NCBI GenBank assembly: GCA_026710795.1
Contig: JAPOQK010000002.1
Span: 1-37,233, forward strand
From: Candidatus Poribacteria bacterium
GTDB lineage: Bacteria; Poribacteria; WGA-4E; WGA-3G
Length of the DNA: 37,233 nucleotides
Reading direction: 5' to 3'
Positions 7,848 through 15,389 of this stretch are shown in pieces (position 1 is the stretch's first letter; each line of letters starts with the position of its first letter). Below the pieces are notes generated by a model, which saw nothing but the letters and a program-made list of their open reading frames with translations, had not been told where the DNA came from and did not search any database. Position numbers and translations under genes: made by a program.

Positions 7848-8600
7848 CTATTCTTTAGTATAATCTGAACGTAACACAAACGTATGTTGTGTCCAGCTAC
7901 CTGTGCGTACATCAAGTTCAGCTTCAAGTTCCATTATATCCTCCAATTCACTGTAAGCAGTCGCATCGTCTTCACTTGCATATTCAAACTCAACCAGTCT
8001 ATGTGGAGATTCACCATAGTAGTTGTCGTAAGATGCTATTGCTCTCAACTGAGACGGTCCGGCTGTAATAGAAGAAACGGAGTCAACCCAATCCAGATAT
8101 GCTTGTTTTCCACCCAGCGGATAATCAATCAACAAAACACCTTTAACTTGCCAGTTCCCATCCGCTTCTTTCGCGTAATCGGAACGTTGGATAAATGTGT
8201 TCACTGTGACATTGCTTGTATAGTTCGGTGAGTCACCCATAATTTCAGCTATCTCTGGACGATTCAAGTATGTTGCTGCATCAAGAAAACTATCAAACTC
8301 ATATTCAACAAGTCGATGTGGACTCATAGTTTGATCTTGATTATCATAAGACCTTATCCGATTAACCTCTTCGGGTGCTTGTAGAGTATCCACTACAGAT
8401 ACAACCCATTCAATATAAGCATCTTTCCCACCTTCAGGATAGTCAATTAACAATACTAACTTTACAGGTGCATCTTCCATCATGCTATCTTCAGGTTGAA
8501 CTGAATCAAATATCACATCATGGACAGTCGTACAACCTGTAAGTCCAATCATTACAGTAATAGAAATAATTAAAAACAAACTACCAAATTTTGATGTCAT
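7848..8600 (-). CDS. Lipoprotein with two tandem alpha/beta repeats
   Basis: This 250-residue protein has a signal peptide with lipobox LTGC (Cys23). The rest is two copies of one domain of about 100 residues, 46-146 and 153-250. Each begins with VLLIDYP.GGK.AY..WV.SV, passes through SYDN and SPHRLVE(Y/F)E(F/Y), and ends with F..RSDY.KE. The pattern resembles dimeric alpha-beta-barrel (ferredoxin-like) proteins such as NIPSNAP or ABM domains, here duplicated in one chain, but this is an impression and not a recognised family. A strong AGGAGG site precedes the ATG. The adjacent gaps (284 bp downstream, 168 bp upstream) suggest a single-gene unit. Confidence 0.8.
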   Translation of the reverse strand: MTSKFGSLFLIISITVMIGLTGCTTVHDVIFDSVQPEDSMMEDAPVKLVLLIDYPEGGKDAYIEWVVSVVDTLQAPEEVNRIRSYDNQDQTMSPHRLVEYEFDSFLDAATYLNRPEIAEIMGDSPNYTSNVTVNTFIQRSDYAKEADGNWQVKGVLLIDYPLGGKQAYLDWVDSVSSITAGPSQLRAIASYDNYYGESPHRLVEFEYASEDDATAYSELEDIMELEAELDVRTGSWTQHTFVLRSDYTKE

Positions 8601-8745
8601 TATTGTCCCTCCTAATAGAACATATAATAGTTGGTAAACTCACCAGTTTTCTAATAATATACAATAGAAAACCGTATAAGAAATCTCATATCAATAGTAT
8701 ACCATATAATGCATAAAATCAAATTTATATAAATCGACTAAAGGT

Positions 8746-8772
8746 ATAGCATCTGTTGGATACAGATGCTAT
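8746..8772 (-). terminator. Probable terminator hairpin at the end of the MoxR-permease-Rieske operon
   Basis: Arms ATAGCATCTGT (8746-8756) and ACAGATGCTAT (8762-8772) form a perfect 11-bp stem with a 5-base loop, overlapping the Rieske stop codon. On the reverse strand it is followed by ACCTTTAG, a weak T tract, so it may be a Rho-independent terminator or a 3'-end stabiliser. Confidence 0.5.
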
Positions 8773-9083
8773 TGTGAATCAGTTTGGATTCTAATTTCAT
8801 CATCTTCTACGATAACGGGATACGTTCTGATTTGCAAACGCGGATCAGTCTGACATTCCCCAGTTTTTGTATTATATGCGTAACCGTGAACTGGACAAAC
8901 AATAATACCGTTTCGTATCCTTCCTCTACCGAGTGAACCCATCGCATGTGGACATGTATTATCCACAGCACAGAACTTACCATTTTCATTCAGAATAGCG
9001 ATCCGTCTTCCATTGACGGTAAATGATTTACCGCGTCCCTCTCGGATCGCAGACGTTTTCGTAACTGTAGTATATTCAGCCAT
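8769..9083 (-). CDS. Small Rieske [2Fe-2S] protein (NirD-like ferredoxin)
   Basis: The 104-residue protein has the two Rieske binding loops: C44-P-H46 in NTCPHAMGSLGRG and C63-x2-H66 in VCPVHGYAYNTKTGEC. It belongs to the soluble ferredoxin or nitrite-reductase-small-subunit type and has no membrane anchor, so it likely passes electrons in the cytoplasm. The ATG at 9083 is chosen over one 48 bases upstream because AAGGAG precedes it and the upstream bases lie inside the permease gene. It is the last gene of the operon, 4 bases after the permease stop. Its redox partner is not visible. Confidence 0.92.
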   Translation of the reverse strand: MAEYTTVTKTSAIREGRGKSFTVNGRRIAILNENGKFCAVDNTCPHAMGSLGRGRIRNGIIVCPVHGYAYNTKTGECQTDPRLQIRTYPVIVEDDEIRIQTDSQ

Positions 9084-9087
9084 AGTA

Positions 9088-10785
9088 TTACTCCTTAACA
9101 CCTCCAAGTGTAATTCCTTGAACAAATTCACGTTGCATTGCTAAAAAAAGTATGATGATTGGCAACAGGGAGAGCAGTGTTCCTGCCATCAACATCCCAT
9201 AATCTTGTCGGTAGATTCCTACCAGATTCGCTAATCCGATAGGAAGGGTATATTTTGCTTCATCACGTAAGACAATCAGGGGCCATAGATACCCATTCCA
9301 CGAACTCAAAAAGGTATAGATAGTTAAAGCACCAAGGGCAGGTTTGATAATTGGTAGCACAATACGATAATAAATGCCAAATTCAGAACAACCATCAATA
9401 CGAGCAGCATCAAGAAGTTCCGAAGGTATTGTAACAATAAATTGTCGCATCAGAAATACACCAAATGCTCCTACAGAAAATGGGATTATAATTGCGTTGT
9501 AACTATTGAGCCAACCAATATCATACATCAATCCAAAAAGTGGAACCAACAACACCTGAAACGGTATCATCATCGAAGCCAGTAGAATACCGAAAAGGAT
9601 AGTCTTGCCACGAAACTGGTATTTTGCAAACGCGTAACCCCCAAGTGAACAGAAGAACAGTGTCAAGAGGGTTGAAGCAGTCGCAATGAAAACACTATTG
9701 ATAAAATAACGGTTAAACGGAACAGCCTTCCATAGATTACGGTAGTTTGAGGTAAGTTTATCCCATACAATTGCAAGATATGCTGGACGGTGAATTGTTA
9801 ATTTTAGAGATAGTTCAGCATTGGGTAGTGGTGCTTTACTCTTTATCAAGTCTTGTTTTGAAACTGTTTTCAGCATTGGAATGTGTGATGATTCTAACTC
9901 ACCCGGTATACCATGTAATCGCCAAACTGTATCCTCCTCTAAAGCATTGTCCAACACAAACGGTTCTGTGGGTTTATATGTCGTTCCGTTCACTGTAACG
10001 TCTAAAGTGAGATGATGATATGATGCATCCCCACGGATAGGTAGTATAATTCGACGGATTCTTTCTATTGGCACAGCGGATGATATAGCGGTTGACAAAT
10101 ATATGTTCTTTTTGTCTTGAAAGCTATAAGACAGATTTGCAAAAGTTGGAGCATTCAAAGAATCTTGAACCTGCGTAATTGTCACAGTATTTGCATCCCA
10201 TTTCACTGAGTCTATTGTAATACGATTGAATTCTAAATCTTCAATCTCTATTGTTCCCAGTCCCACTTGTCTATGTATGTTCTTCCATACTGTTGCGATA
10301 GTTTCCGGAATAATTGCTCTATTGACTTTGTTGACGATGGACTCTTTTGTCTCCTTCCACACCTCTGATGGTAATGTGGCAACATGCTGCTGCCAAACAC
10401 CTTGTGTTATTTCTGTCTGTATTTCCTTAGACAAATTAGGAGTATCAAGTCTTAGTTTTTCACCGAACTGTTCCTGCACATTATCCCAAATTGTTTGTTT
10501 TAACGTAGGTTGCAGTGTTTTCCATTTTTCTGAGGTTAAGGATTTAGGTCTTTTTATATTCGGATAAAAGTCTGTGATAATATAGGGTGAGGAGGAAATA
10601 CGAGATGGGAGTTTTGGCAACCAGCGAATTGGTACAGCAAATACTTCATCTGCAGTTTTGAATGAGGAACTTAACAACCATAAAAGTGGGACCATTGTAC
10701 AAAACGCTGCAACGAGGAGAAGGGGATACCCTAAACCGATGAATATATTTCTTTGAGCACGTTTGGGTTTATTGGCTCGATACAT
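9088..10785 (-). CDS. MalG-type carbohydrate ABC transporter permease with a ~285-residue insertion
   Basis: At 565 residues this is about twice the usual 280 for MalG-like permeases. Residues 1-60 are a normal start: TM1 (about 14-38) and SFKTADEVFAVPIRWLPKLP. The normal family sequence resumes at about 347 with NYRNLWKAVPFNRYFINS and continues through five more TM helices, with the EAA loop at about 459-482 (DAARIDGCSEFGIYYRIVLP). Residues about 61-346 are inserted into the first extracytoplasmic loop and look soluble and mixed alpha/beta. The gene overlaps the upstream MoxR ATPase gene by 17 bp. No partner permease, binding protein or transport ATPase is nearby, so it is an orphan or works with distant subunits. 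Confidence 0.88.
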   Translation of the reverse strand: MYRANKPKRAQRNIFIGLGYPLLLVAAFCTMVPLLWLLSSSFKTADEVFAVPIRWLPKLPSRISSSPYIITDFYPNIKRPKSLTSEKWKTLQPTLKQTIWDNVQEQFGEKLRLDTPNLSKEIQTEITQGVWQQHVATLPSEVWKETKESIVNKVNRAIIPETIATVWKNIHRQVGLGTIEIEDLEFNRITIDSVKWDANTVTITQVQDSLNAPTFANLSYSFQDKKNIYLSTAISSAVPIERIRRIILPIRGDASYHHLTLDVTVNGTTYKPTEPFVLDNALEEDTVWRLHGIPGELESSHIPMLKTVSKQDLIKSKAPLPNAELSLKLTIHRPAYLAIVWDKLTSNYRNLWKAVPFNRYFINSVFIATASTLLTLFFCSLGGYAFAKYQFRGKTILFGILLASMMIPFQVLLVPLFGLMYDIGWLNSYNAIIIPFSVGAFGVFLMRQFIVTIPSELLDAARIDGCSEFGIYYRIVLPIIKPALGALTIYTFLSSWNGYLWPLIVLRDEAKYTLPIGLANLVGIYRQDYGMLMAGTLLSLLPIIILFLAMQREFVQGITLGGVKE

Positions 10786-11662
10786 CTGTCTGTTTTTCCA
10801 AATCGTTTAGGTCCATTGCGTGTGCACGTTGAATGTCATCCTGAAATTTGAAAACACATCCAAGTGTTTCTGTTACAAGATCTGCATCCAATTGTGTTTT
10901 TCCAAGAGCTAAAATTGCTAAACCCCAATCTAATGTTTCAGCGATTCCCGGTTTTTTGTAGAAGTCACCTTCGCGCCAAAATTTCATCATCTGACATAAC
11001 TGTTGTGCCAGTTGCTCATTGATTTGTGGCAGCCTTGTCTGAATAATTGCTAACTCCTTTTCAACAGTCGGATAATCTATCCATTGATATAAACACCTCC
11101 GTTTGAGTGCTTCATGCACCTCTCTCGTGCGATTTGAGGTTAATACTACGTAAGGGATCTGTTTGGCTTGGATCGTCCCAATTTCTGGAATCGTAATTTG
11201 AAAATCAGACAATATTTCGAGTAGAAATGCTTCAAATTCACTATCACTCCGATCAACTTCGTCAATCAGCAATACAGGGGGTACATCACCGTCCACTTGT
11301 ATTGCCTCAAGCAAGGGACGTTTGAGTAAGAATTTATCACTAAACAGATCTGAGCCAACCTCATTTTTGTCACGTCCTTGTGCTTCATCAATCCGTAATT
11401 GCAAAATTTGCCGAGTATAATTCCATTCATACAATGCACTATTTGCATCCAAACCTTCATAGCACTGTAACCGAATCAACTTTGCCCCTGTTGCATCTGC
11501 AAGCACTTTTGCAACCTCTGTTTTTCCGACACCGGGTTCACCTTCTAAAAATATTGGTTTTTTGAGATGATGGGTAAGATAAAGTGTTGTGGCTAATCCT
11601 TTATCTGCGATGTATGCCTGTTTTTCACATGCCACTTGGACGTTGTCAATGGATTCAAACAT
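10769..11662 (-). CDS. MoxR-family AAA+ ATPase, CoxD-like
   Basis: The 297 residues carry Walker A GEPGVGKT at 41-48, Walker B LLIDEVD with D134-E135, and a sensor-1 stretch VVLTSNRTREVHEALKRR. The start MFESIDNVQVACEKQAYIAD and the segment LIRLQCYEGLDANSALYEW are close to CoxD, the chaperone-like ATPase needed to mature the Mo/Cu site of CO dehydrogenase. MoxR proteins usually work with a VWA-domain partner (CoxE type); none is in the window. The gene upstream is a MocA/MobA-like nucleotidyltransferase, the usual Mo-cofactor neighbour. It may help insert a metal or cofactor into a target encoded elsewhere. The stop overlaps the permease start. Confidence 0.9.
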   Translation of the reverse strand: MFESIDNVQVACEKQAYIADKGLATTLYLTHHLKKPIFLEGEPGVGKTEVAKVLADATGAKLIRLQCYEGLDANSALYEWNYTRQILQLRIDEAQGRDKNEVGSDLFSDKFLLKRPLLEAIQVDGDVPPVLLIDEVDRSDSEFEAFLLEILSDFQITIPEIGTIQAKQIPYVVLTSNRTREVHEALKRRCLYQWIDYPTVEKELAIIQTRLPQINEQLAQQLCQMMKFWREGDFYKKPGIAETLDWGLAILALGKTQLDADLVTETLGCVFKFQDDIQRAHAMDLNDLEKQTDVSSQ

Positions 11663-11696
11663 AATTTAAAAAGAGAAATCTAAATATCCTATGTAT

Positions 11697-12323
11697 TTAT
11701 GTATGTTCATTAAGTGCGCGTTCATAATCTTCTTTGTAATCAATATCCCGCAGGATAGCATCTGTATCCACATTAACGTAGTGAATGTCCTCATGATAAG
11801 TTTTATATAGTGATCGGACTCCATCACTGTTCACGCCTAATGCCAAGATTGCATCAGCATACTTGTAATTGAAAATAACAGGATGTCCACGACGGAAATT
11901 ATAACTCGGTAGAACAATGCCTTTTTCTGTTTGTGCGTAAACGTCAATTACTTTATCAATCAATGTAGATGTAATAAAGGGTTGGTCAACTAACATGAGT
12001 GAGAACGCATTCCTTGGTTTTTTAATATCAGCAATTTTGAGTGAACGTATACCTGCTTGTATAGAGGATAACATTCCTTTATGATAATCTGGATTGAAGA
12101 CGGTTCTAACTGCACGGTCTGCTATTAACTCCTGTATTTGCTCTGCACAATGTCCTACAACTACAATTACTTCATTAAACTTTGCATCAAGCATGTTGTC
12201 AATCACTGTTTCAACGATGGTACTATCTGCAAATGGTAGCAGCTGTTTCGGTTCTCCCATACGCGTAGATAGACCTGCTGCGAGTAGTATTCCCGATATG
12301 TGTGGTTGCGGTGTGTCCGTCAT
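11697..12323 (-). CDS. MocA/MobA-like molybdenum cofactor nucleotidyltransferase
   Basis: About 208 residues with a GT-A nucleotidyltransferase fold. The NTP-binding signature GILLAAGLSTRMGEPKQLLPF lies near the N-terminus, the metal-binding region is LMLVDQPF, and GHPVIF is typical of the MocA (molybdopterin cytidylyltransferase) branch seen beside xanthine or CO dehydrogenase genes. It is cytoplasmic and transfers CMP or GMP onto molybdopterin. I chose the ATG at 12323; a TTG two codons earlier would overlap the upstream stop by 4 bases. It sits between the YdjY-acylphosphatase gene and the CoxD-like ATPase, 34 bp before the latter. No molybdoenzyme subunit is present. Confidence 0.85.
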   Translation of the reverse strand: MTDTPQPHISGILLAAGLSTRMGEPKQLLPFADSTIVETVIDNMLDAKFNEVIVVVGHCAEQIQELIADRAVRTVFNPDYHKGMLSSIQAGIRSLKIADIKKPRNAFSLMLVDQPFITSTLIDKVIDVYAQTEKGIVLPSYNFRRGHPVIFNYKYADAILALGVNSDGVRSLYKTYHEDIHYVNVDTDAILRDIDYKEDYERALNEHT

Positions 12324-12325
12324 TC

Positions 12326-13285
12326 TCAATATCTGACACCAAATGATTTAAACTCACCAGTGATTGCGCGTTCTTCAATTATTATGTCATCAACCTTTGA
12401 ACTACGAGGACCTTGCCATAGTTTCTTGATTAATTCGTTCAGATACAATTTATCACCAACCGCAACTACCTCTACTTTGCCGTTTGCTAAATTCTTCGCA
12501 TAGCCATTAATACCGAGTTGGTTTGCGTTTCTTTGTGTGAAATTGCGAAAGCCAACACCTTGTACCTTGCCACTAATTAACACATACAGCTGCATTTCAC
12601 GGTTAACCTCAATAGTCATTTTGATGGAGGTGCCAAGTTCAGGCAATATATCATCATTCTTTTTGTATATATTTTCTTCTAATGATTCTGGAAGCGGGTT
12701 TTGAAATAGTGCTGAGCCATCAAATTGTCGTAATGCTACGATGTGGTCTGCCATAAATGCATGAGGAATCATCGCATCCTCGTCATCACTATCTAAATCG
12801 GGAATAACACGGGAACCGGAATAGACCCACGCTACAGGTGGCAAAGGTTTGTTGGTTTTGACATTATAAATCAACTCATCAGCGCGTACTACTTTAGTTT
12901 TCCCATCAACTTCCCATTCAACAGAGATGAGGAATGAAGTTCCTGTTGGTGGAATAGTTTCATCTTTATCCTCATCGTAGTCAGACGGTGTTCCCGGTTT
13001 AACACCGAGTTTTTCTATAGCTTTGTATACTTCTTTCGCTGTTGCATCAACAACGACAATACTTTCATATACCTTTCCAGAAGGTCCACAAACAATATAT
13101 TCAACTGACCCTTTGAGGTGGGATTCATATTCACCAAGTGCCTTGGAAATTTGTCCTTTTAGTACGATTTTCTTTTCCTTTTCACTAATAACAAGATGTC
13201 CATCAGCATGAGAGAAGTTAATTATACCGAAAACACATAAGGCTATACAAAGGACATACACACATGAGTAGCAGAGATATTTCAT
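12326..13285 (-). CDS. Secreted YdjY-domain protein fused to an acylphosphatase
   Basis: A 319-residue protein in three parts. First is a signal peptide (about 1-30, ending near SHADG). Next is a YdjY-like domain (about 35-225) with YIVCGPSGKVYESIVVVDA, LGVKPGTP, PPTGT, VEWEVDGK and WVYSGSRV, the order seen in YdjY proteins of Planctomycetes. Last is a complete acylphosphatase (231-319) with SGKVQGVGFRNF, which holds the catalytic Arg, and GYAKNLANGKVEV, which holds the catalytic Asn. AAAGGAG sits seven bases before the ATG at 13285, so this start is preferred to one 30 bases upstream. Acylphosphatases are normally small cytosolic proteins, so an exported fusion is unusual. It heads or is second in the operon and its stop touches the MocA-like gene. 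Confidence 0.82.
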   Translation of the reverse strand: MKYLCYSCVYVLCIALCVFGIINFSHADGHLVISEKEKKIVLKGQISKALGEYESHLKGSVEYIVCGPSGKVYESIVVVDATAKEVYKAIEKLGVKPGTPSDYDEDKDETIPPTGTSFLISVEWEVDGKTKVVRADELIYNVKTNKPLPPVAWVYSGSRVIPDLDSDDEDAMIPHAFMADHIVALRQFDGSALFQNPLPESLEENIYKKNDDILPELGTSIKMTIEVNREMQLYVLISGKVQGVGFRNFTQRNANQLGINGYAKNLANGKVEVVAVGDKLYLNELIKKLWQGPRSSKVDDIIIEERAITGEFKSFGVRY

Positions 13286-13320
13286 AAGTAACTCCTTTAT
13301 GATGTAAGAGTACAATGTTT

Positions 13321-14154
13321 TTAGAAAGTATAACTTAAGCCGTTAAATAATTCCAGATCATGTTTTTTGATGTCAGTAGGTGGTTCATTATCATAGCGGA
13401 AATTCACACGTAGTGGAATTCCTAATTTCGTTGTTAGGTGGACCATAATTCTACCCTCAAACAGGATACGGTAATCTGCTAAATGTCTCACATGCACCTG
13501 ATAATACCCCGTTGCACTTGAAGATAAGCGATCATCTATGCGCGCAGTCCAATTGATATAGTTGGTTGAACGCACAATACGAGTTGTTATATTACCAATT
13601 TCATCGTCCTTGATGTTCTCATGTTCCAACATAGCACCTATACCAACATAGAGATTATGTCTCGATTTAGGTGATCGCACAGCAAAACGAATACCGCCTC
13701 CTATTAGGTTTCGGTCATCCAACAGGATTGATTCATTGAACTGCTTTTGAATGAAGGATTCAATCAATATTAGGTTTGACAACTTCCTGATAATTCGTCC
13801 ATGCACCATTCCCTTATTTGTAAAAAACACACCGTCCTTTCGTCCTTGCTGCAGACTGCCGAAAATAAAACTATGATGCTTTTTTGATAAGTAATCTGAA
13901 CGAAACCGTGTTCTCAACGTTAGTAACTCAGTATTACCTGTACGATAGGTTAAGTCAAGGTTAAGATTATTATACCATCCGGGTTGTAACTGCATCTGCT
14001 TCATCGTTTCACCCGTGAAGATATTAACTTGTGCTGCGACGGGTAGACAAGTAAGTAACATACAAACAAAACCAATTATTGCAGAACGGAAAACGATGTT
14101 AGATATTGGACAGATATGTTGATTAGGTGTAAAATAGAACTGACATTTTAGCAT
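13321..14154 (-). CDS. DUF481 (YdiY-like) outer-membrane protein
   Basis: The 277 residues start with a hydrophobic signal region (about 24-41, ending PVAAQ) preceded by an unusually long polar stretch; the true start may lie further in, since no ribosome site is seen before this ATG. The mature part has alternating beta strands: LNLDLTYRTGNTELLTLRTRF, IIRKLSNLILIESFIQKQFN, then DDRNLIGGGIRF and LYVGIGAMLEHEN. It closes with LSYTF, a terminal Phe typical of outer-membrane barrels. This matches DUF481. It resembles the protein at 34406-35158 (shared LTT(K/R)LG near the end). It is divergent from the nucleoside hydrolase gene with only 22 bp between them. Confidence 0.8.
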   Translation of the reverse strand: MLKCQFYFTPNQHICPISNIVFRSAIIGFVCMLLTCLPVAAQVNIFTGETMKQMQLQPGWYNNLNLDLTYRTGNTELLTLRTRFRSDYLSKKHHSFIFGSLQQGRKDGVFFTNKGMVHGRIIRKLSNLILIESFIQKQFNESILLDDRNLIGGGIRFAVRSPKSRHNLYVGIGAMLEHENIKDDEIGNITTRIVRSTNYINWTARIDDRLSSSATGYYQVHVRHLADYRILFEGRIMVHLTTKLGIPLRVNFRYDNEPPTDIKKHDLELFNGLSYTF

Positions 14155-14176
14155 TTTAATAAATGGAAGAAATACT

Positions 14177-15151
14177 ATGCATCGAATCCTAATAGATACA
14201 GATCCAGGTGTAGATGATGCACTTGCGATACTCCTTGCGATGAAATCTCCAGAGATACGCGTTGAAGCATTAACAACCGTAAGCGGAAATGTTTATGTTG
14301 ACCAAGCAACAGATAACCTACTAAGAATCTTAGGTTTGCTTGATTTATCTGAATTCCCCATTGTTGCTAAAGGTGAAGCACAACCACTTGTGAAACCACT
14401 CGTGAAGGCAGAACATGTCCACGGTGAAGATGGATTAGGAAACATCAGCAAATTGTATATGTCGGATGGAAACCCGCGTTATCCGTTAGCAAAATGTGAT
14501 ATTTCACAACTCTCTGGTGTTGACTTAATCCTTGAAATGGTGGATCGTTACCCTGACGAGTTAGTTTTAGTCGCTCTCGGACCTCTAACTAACATATCAA
14601 AAGCCATACAAAAAGATAGAGAACACATGCAGAAACTCAAAAGTATCGTCTTGATGGGTGGTGTTTTTAGCGAATATGGTAACGTTACAACAACAGCAGA
14701 ATTCAATGTCTTCGTTGATCCTCATGCTGCCCATGATGTTTTCAATTCAGGTGTTCCTGTTCACATCGCTCCTTTAGATGTCACGCATCAAGTTGCCTTA
14801 ACTGGTGAACGACTGAATACAGAGGTTCAAGGACGAACTGATATAATCTCTCGTTTTTTGAAAGAATCTACACAAGCCTGCATGGAATTTTACAGTGAAC
14901 ATGTTGGTTTTTACGGCTTACATATCCACGATGCATTACCCATCGGAATGCTGACACATCCACATTTTTTCCAGAGTGTTGAGGCGTATGTACAGGTTGA
15001 AACAGAAGGTAATTTGACAAGTGGAATGACTGTTGCGGATCTACGCCGTGAGCGTCGTATTGATAATCCAAATGCAAGTGTCTGTGTGGAAGTAGATTCG
15101 GATGCATTTTTGAACTATTTTTTAAATCGAATCCTTCATAAACAGATCTGA
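14177..15151 (+). CDS. Inosine/uridine-preferring nucleoside hydrolase family protein
   Basis: This 324-residue hydrolase splits the N-glycosidic bond of nucleosides for salvage. The calcium-binding signature is at the very start: ILIDTDPGVDDALAILLAM. Later family blocks are VALGPLTNISKAI, VLMGGVF with AEFNVFVDPHAAH, and the active-site His region LHIHDALPIG near 245. It has no signal peptide and is cytoplasmic. GGAAG lies about 9 bases before the ATG. It shares a very short divergent junction with the DUF481 gene, so its promoter must lie within that gene's 5' end. The length is normal for the family. Confidence 0.93.
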   Translation: MHRILIDTDPGVDDALAILLAMKSPEIRVEALTTVSGNVYVDQATDNLLRILGLLDLSEFPIVAKGEAQPLVKPLVKAEHVHGEDGLGNISKLYMSDGNPRYPLAKCDISQLSGVDLILEMVDRYPDELVLVALGPLTNISKAIQKDREHMQKLKSIVLMGGVFSEYGNVTTTAEFNVFVDPHAAHDVFNSGVPVHIAPLDVTHQVALTGERLNTEVQGRTDIISRFLKESTQACMEFYSEHVGFYGLHIHDALPIGMLTHPHFFQSVEAYVQVETEGNLTSGMTVADLRRERRIDNPNASVCVEVDSDAFLNYFLNRILHKQI

Positions 15152-15389
15152 AATACTAGATTTTGTTCTTTGGTTTACTTGTATTCGTAGAAACGTAATT
15201 TACAACTTTCTTATGGAACTTGTTGGATTTCTCTGTACTACCACTCAACCTATTTGCAAATTTAGATCAGTACAAGAGCAAATGAAGAAACACCAAATTA
15301 ATTATAATACTCTCTTATACTTGATTAGTAAGTTCTTTTGGAGTTTACAAATTCTTCTGTTGATAACATTTTGATTAATTATACAGTGA

